From a virus: a DNA stretch of 32,763 bases. Location: positions 1-32,763 of IMG/VR virus record IMGVR_UViG_3300008114_000080. One strand, 5' to 3'. The notes beneath the pieces were generated by a model that saw nothing but the letters and a program-made list of their open reading frames with translations, was not told the origin of the DNA and searched no databases. This document shows positions 23,399-30,200 of this stretch, piece after piece. Positions within the stretch are counted from its first letter, which is position 1. Each line of letters opens with the position of its first letter. A program made the translations under genes and the position numbers.

Positions 23399-23782
23399 TT
23401 AAGGTGTTGGTGGTGTTGGTGTTACCGATCCTGATGCCCAAGGTAGAGAATTTTCAGATATATCACTAACAGCATATCTTTTCTCATATATCTCTTTTTC
23501 TATTCTACCACTAATGTGCTCCCAATAATTTGTTGAAGCAGAACCGCTTACTGTACTTTTAATCCATCCTAATACTTGTTCTTCTGTCAAGCTTTCGTAT
23601 TCAGTAAAATTATCTACATCAACGTCTTCGGCTTTAAATGGAGTTGCACCAATAAATGCACCAAAAACACCATCTGCATCAGTACCTGTCACTTTCCAAC
23701 GAGTACCAATTATAATGTTATCTAGTTCATCACTATTTTGCTTTTTTAAGCCTTCTAATTTCCATGTGTATTGTAATGCCAT
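23399..23782 (-). CDS. Uncharacterised small phage protein with Pro/Thr tail
   Basis: This 127-residue protein starts MALQYTWKLEGLKKQN and has a beta-rich first half (IIIGTRWKVTGTDADGVFGA). An acidic helix follows (EDVDVDNFTEYESLTEEQVL). Similar small proteins lie near tail fibre genes in T4-like phages of marine and freshwater bacteria, but I cannot name a function. The C-terminus ends in a Thr/Pro run (TPTPPTP). It has its own late-type motif and is followed by a strong terminator, so it is a single-gene unit between fibre and sheath. A virion or fibre-attachment role is a guess from context. Confidence 0.72.
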   Translation of the reverse strand: MALQYTWKLEGLKKQNSDELDNIIIGTRWKVTGTDADGVFGAFIGATPFKAEDVDVDNFTEYESLTEEQVLGWIKSTVSGSASTNYWEHISGRIEKEIYEKRYAVSDISENSLPWASGSVTPTPPTP

Positions 23783-23801
23783 AATATATTTGTTTATATG
23801 T

Positions 23802-23809
23802 TATAAATA
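23802..23809 (-). promoter_or_regulatory. Candidate late promoter of the 127-residue protein gene
   Basis: TATTTATA on the minus strand, 19 nt before the ATG at 23782, in the 48-nt gap after the preceding gene. Confidence 0.55.
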
Positions 23810-23830
23810 TTTAGTTTTTAAAATAACGAA

Positions 23831-24262
23831 TTAAATTTGTGAACAACCACTATAATAGTCCGTACTTAATAAATGATTATACGCTTGTTCTACTTCAGTT
23901 AATGGACTTGTTATATCTATAAAGAATTTACATTTATGGTCCATTCCAGCAGTACCAATACTAACTCCGTATTGATTATCCGATGGGTTTGTTCCAATAA
24001 ATCCAATTGGTTTTGCATTAGCATCTCTGGCCGCTTTGTCTTTCCAAATAGTAACGGCTATTTCGCCAACATATCCAGCTTTCCAATAAACTTCAGTACC
24101 AGGTGTTTCATCTCTAGCTGTTAAACCATCCGGTCTAGATGTATCGGGTGGCGGTGGAACATCTGCCATTCTTTTTTCAACTCTAACACTGGTAACAACA
24201 TGATATGCATTTTGTGCTTCTAATCCAGTACCAGGTAATTCGTAATTTCTTTGTATTGCCAT
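23831..24262 (-). CDS. Uncharacterised protein following the giant tail fibre
   Basis: This 143-residue protein (MAIQRNYELPGTGLEAQNAY and onward) has no known domain that I can name. It appears beta-rich, with a Pro-rich loop (ADVPPPPDTSRPDG) and the strands VYWKAGYVGEIAVTIWKDK and CKFFIDITSPL. It begins 3 nt after the stop of the giant fibre, with a GGAT site before its ATG, so it is co-transcribed with the fibre. A small cofactor, cap or attachment protein for the fibre is possible but not shown by the sequence. Confidence 0.72.
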   Translation of the reverse strand: MAIQRNYELPGTGLEAQNAYHVVTSVRVEKRMADVPPPPDTSRPDGLTARDETPGTEVYWKAGYVGEIAVTIWKDKAARDANAKPIGFIGTNPSDNQYGVSIGTAGMDHKCKFFIDITSPLTEVEQAYNHLLSTDYYSGCSQI

Positions 24263-24265
24263 AAT

Positions 24266-27200
24266 TTATCCTTTATTATTAAGTATTAGTTTGTTTACAA
24301 TTTCTTTCAATTCTTCAATTTCTTTTTGTTGAGTTTTGATAATTTCGTTTTGTTCTTTAATTGCTTCAATAAACAAACCTGCAAAGTTACCATATGCAAC
24401 CCCATATTCATCAACATCTTCCGCATAAGTTACTACTTCAGGTAATACCTCATCAACTTCCTGTGCAATTACACCAATGTTTCTTTTTTTGGTTTCATCA
24501 TCAATTCTGTTATACCAAACACCTCTTAATCTTAATAATTTATCCAAAGGATTGTCAACAGTTTCAATGTTTTCTTTTTTTCTTCTATCAGAATATGCAA
24601 CAACATCACCCGTTGCGTAAATTCCTTTTTCAACATAAATACCATAAGATGAAGATGTTGATGATGTATTAAAACCAGTACAATTGTTTCCTAATGAATG
24701 ATAAAATGTCCATCTACCATAGTCTTGAATGTACATACCACCATTACCACTACCATCAAACATTAAATGTGGTTGATTTCCGGTACCAATACTGATACCA
24801 TACCATCCATTCCTACTTCCATCAGCTCTCCATGAACCATAAGATGATGCGTAGTTTGGATACCAGTGTGCACCATTATAATCTGAATAATATCCAGCTG
24901 TTGCCGTATATTGCCACTTATATTTAAATGAATAATTTGATGAACCTGCTAAAGTGAAACACAAATCACTCATATCATAATCGGAATAAACTCTAGTTCC
25001 TTCATAAGAACCAGCATTTGCTCCTAATTTAAGACCTGTGTGATATGCGATTCTTAAATCCGGATAAGGATAACTCCATCCACCACCTTCTTGGAAGATA
25101 TTATAAGCGTTTGTACCTTGTCCAGAGTTGCCTCCAGTTCCAATGAAATCTATTCTAGCTACTCTTACATAGTTGTTAAACTCACCACTACTAAATTGTG
25201 AATAAGATTGAGGGTCACAATAATATCCTGTATTATTGGAATCATACATAATATATGCGTACAGATAATATCCAGGGTTAGAATCACTCATTACGAATTC
25301 TCTCCAACCGGATACACCACCGCCCCACTTACCTCTAGCCCAATATCTATTTGCGGTTGCATCTGCTGCACCTACCATCATCCAACCATATCCCGCTCCA
25401 CCATCTGAAGTTGAATAGTGTTGACCAGATACGATACCTTGAGCGTGAACATAACCACCGCCTTGAGGGTGAGCAGTTCCACCACCCCATATATCCCATC
25501 CATTAAATCCACCAGACCAAGCATTATCCCAGTTACCATATCCAGTACCCCATCCTTGTGTACCTGTCCAATAGTTACTATCACCAGTAATATCTCTACG
25601 ATTGGTGTTAGACCTACCTAACATAAATGCCGCTCTACGAGTATAATCGGTAATTGCGTACATATTAGTAGTACCATTAGGGTCAGAATAATATCCAGTA
25701 TTATCTCTATCGTATGTTATATATGGTCTAGCATCGTTCATATATGTAATACGATACAACTCCATATGAGCGTTACCATATTCAATACGAATTTGCCAGT
25801 TACCAGATGAGTTCAACATACCGAAACCACTACCATCCCAATATCCAGCATATCCTCTACTATCAGATTCGTAGTTATTATAGAATTGAATACCACCATA
25901 TCCATATCCACCACCCGCTGATTTCCAATATCCATTATTAGTGTACCAGTGCATTCCTCTATTTTGATTATAGAGTCCAGTACCATTGCTATTATTTCTA
26001 AACCAACCATTGTTATAAACTTCTGCAAAAGTTGGTCCCGCATCAGTTCTTACGTTTTGGTTTAAGTGAGATGACATCCATCCTAAATAAGCCATCCATA
26101 TATCACCACTATCATTAAAATAGTTTCTATCATTACCATCACCCCTTCTCATTATGAAGTATCCACCGGATAGTCTTTGCCAATAAGCGTGAGATGAGTG
26201 CCATTGTAATTTATTGTATTCACCTTGCCATCCACCCGAATCACTATACAACATATTACCCGCACTAATGTACAAGTTATTTGTATGAACAAAGTTAAGT
26301 CTTGAAGAACCATTCGGGTCTAATCTATATCCGGTATCATTTGTATCATACCAAATAGTTGCATACATATCACCACCACTACCAAAGTAAGTGTTACCCC
26401 ACCATAAGTTATGCATTATTACATGATAACCATTACCATATAATTCATTTACGTTAAAGTAGAAGTTTGAACGGTCGGTATAAATGTGAGCATGTCCAGT
26501 ATTCGCAGGTCCAAACTCAATATATCCAGACGGAGTTTGATGTCTCCAACCCCAAGAACCACTTCTCCAATAATAAGAGCCATCACCATAATCGATTTCG
26601 GAAAGCCTAGAACGTCCAGCTGGATTCGTAAAGTATCCAGTATTATCAGTATCATAGAATATCGGTGCTCTCATTGATTCATCAGTCTCAATGTATCTTT
26701 GTACATAGAAACGAGTAAACCAGTTAGAGTGTTTAATATTACCGCCAATTGGAGTTTCTCTTAAATAAAGTGTTGTACCTTGTGGTTTCCAGAATTCCGG
26801 AGAACCAGAACCCCATTGGTGTAAACGGAACATTGCCGGTTCAGTAGAGAAGTTACCAGAAGTTGATATTTCTAATGTTCTGAATGAACCATGCGGTAAT
26901 CCCCAGCCATATCCATAAGGGTCATGTCCCCACCAACCATTACCATCATTATAGTTTCTATTAGTGTCCGCACGAAGCTTATTTGTACCAATTACATTAT
27001 AAATACTTGTACTAGCTTGATTACTATAATAAGATGTATCGTTTGAATCATAAAATATAGGTGCTCTTAATGAGTTACCTGCTTCCAAATAGTTGTTTAC
27101 ATATACCCAGTTACTTGCATAGAACTCCATATTAGTATAACGAGTACCAGAAGTATTTGTGTTGTAAACGTACATATGTCCAGATGTACTAAATCTAAAA

Positions 27201-30200
27201 TACGCTTGACCAAACGAAGTATTAGGTCTACTAAAGTAATAAGGTCCAGAACCATCATGATATGTGTTATCAACGTTATATCCAAATCCAGCCCAATCCC
27301 AAGTATTACCTGGTTCAGAACACCACATTTGTAATTGAACAACACCGGTACCAGCACCATTATTAGATGCTAATAATCGGTTTCTTATTGTAGAATCACC
27401 ATGACCACCACTCATTCGTAATCCACCATAAATTTCGGTGAATGAAGCTGGGTTAATATAGTATCCAGTATTATCCGAATCGTAGAATATTGGAGCTCTT
27501 GCACTATTTGCGAATTCACTATATCCTCTATCTACTCTAAAGTAAGAATCTCTAATCCATCTCCAAATCCAACCATAAGATGTATCATGCATACCCATAG
27601 TGTTACCACCATTATTGTAGTCATGCATCAATGTCATTTGAGAACCTAAAGCATATCCGTTCCAACCATTTCTACCATTAGCATTTGTAGTTGCTACAGT
27701 TCCATATGGATTACCAACGTTTTCAGGAGATGCAATACCTCTAGAATATGGAGTCCAATACATACCACCTGAACTTCTTTGATAAATCCAATCACTCACA
27801 TACACCGTCACCATTGAAGATGTACCATTAGGGTCTACATAATATCCGGTATCATTAATATCATACCAATAAGGTGCGTAGATATATCCATTACCATGAA
27901 CTCTATATACCCAACCACCACCATTATTAACAGCATATCCGTAAGTTGCACCATTTGAAACTTCAACGTACATACCATAATCATGTGCACTCTTATCAAT
28001 TCTTAATCCCCAGTCATTGTTACTTCTATCGGATAAAGTTAATACAGCATCAGTACCGCCTAAACTAAATGGATTTGATGCTCTATAAAGTATTACTGAC
28101 CCATTATCAATACCACCCGCTATTAAACCATTGTTGATTTGTAGTCTATTAAGTTGAGAAGTTGAATTTGCATTAATGTAATAACCTGTATCTGAAATAT
28201 CAGAGAATATCGGTGCTCTTACATCACTGTCCGAATAGATAATTCCGGTATATTTTATGTTACCACCTTGCCATCTTTCATACGATGCCTTATCGGAAAT
28301 CGTTGAAGTTGGTGAGAATGTATATGTACTACCATGTGTTTCAGAATATGATGTACCACTGCCATTCGCAAAATGTACCGATGTACTACCAACAATATTA
28401 AATAAATAATAAACGGTTGCACCTCTTAACCAAATCACCAAACGAGATGATTCCGAAATTTGTTGCCAGTTTGCAATTCCATTAAATGTTCTTCCGTAAT
28501 ATTCTAAATTTTCATATGTTGCACCAAATCCCCATCCACTCGCTTTAACAGTGAATCTTGCATTCATTGTACTGAATCCAATTCCGGAGTATCCTGGGTC
28601 ATCATATCCACCTCTTTCAATTACGAATTCACCATATTGTTGAACAGTTGCACCCGCGCCAATATTAAGAATTACTGGATAGAATGTACTAGCATTACCA
28701 CCAACAGTTATAGCGGTTCTAGCTACGTTATCCAATCTTTGTGCGTATTGAACACCACCTTGAATTATATTATCTACTTGAAGTGTTAATAATCTTGAAG
28801 TACCATTCGGGTCTACTCTATAAGTTGTGTTATCATTATCATAGTAAATAGATGCATAGAATCCTCTACTTGCCGAATGTGTATTATCATACATCGCAAC
28901 TTTAAACCAACCGCCACTATTTGGCCAGAATCTTCTGAACCATAATGAATCGGTTGAACCGCCTGCTAATTGCCATCCATACGCACTATTATATGCATTT
29001 GTATAGTGAAGTGCTTGCATTCCTGTCCAATGTGATGCATCACCAGGACTATTTGCAGGAGATGACCAAGTATCAAAGAAACCACTACCCCAAGTCATTA
29101 CTGAATTAAAGTCAGTAGTTCCCCATCCCATAGAACCTACCCAATAGTTAGAATCTGATGTGTGTGCCCATCTTGGAATATTATATTTCCAAGTTCCTTT
29201 TGTACCTTCTACAGTTCTAGCAGTAAATCCATTTATACTGGTATCTCTATCAGATGCCGGATTTAGGAAATATGTACTATCGTTCCTATCTAAAAATCTA
29301 TTTGCGTAAATATCACCATATAATTCCATTATAGATGAACCATTTTCTCTACCGATATAAGCAAACTGCCCATTACCGGCACTATTATCCATAAATCTTA
29401 CATAAGAGTTGGTATTATTATTATTACTATCAAGTCTTAAAATAATATCATTAAATGAGTTTAAAGATACACTATCACTAAAGTTTCCATTAAGGTCAGT
29501 TGATGCTAAACCATGATTACTATACGAATCATAAGCAGCATCCCAGTCCAATGAAATATATGCTAATCTACTAATATATGCACTATATGTACCATACGTT
29601 CCCCAAATGGAGTATTCACTACCAACTCTAAATGAACCCTGTGCTCTTATATATGCATCTACATACACATTTTTAGAACCTCTAGAACGAATCCAAGTAC
29701 TATCCTGCATAAACCATCCACCACCCCATCCAAATGCAAGTTCTTCATCTTTAAGGAATGATGAAGTACCTCTACCGAATACAATCGCATCGTTGTTACC
29801 TATTAATTGTATTGAACCATTTATAAATAATTTATTAGCGGTTGGATTACTACCTACAGCTGCACTATTATCCGAAGATGTATATGAAAAATCAGTTGTA
29901 TTAATTCCAAGTCTATCTTTTAACCATGCTCTACCATCACCAGTAACTTCAAATTCAGTGTCCCAACCATTTGTATGCAAACGGAATGAATCAGTTTCAT
30001 CAAAATGAATTGAGAATCCATCTCTACCAAAAACACCTCTTGAAGTTCCATGATAACCAATACCCATATGGTTATTAGCACCACCTCTAATGTTTATTGC
30101 GTTCCAGTTTTCACTACCACCATCATTTACTAAAATATTTTCAGTACCATTGCCTCTATGCGGCATTGTTATATAAAGTAAGTTGGAAGTGCCGTTTGGA

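Noticed and set aside
1191-23809. TATAAATA on the plus strand read as true T4 late promoters for plus-strand genes
   Set aside because: No plausible plus-strand gene follows any copy. The consistent 18-57 nt spacing to minus-strand ATGs favours reading it as TATTTATA on the minus strand.
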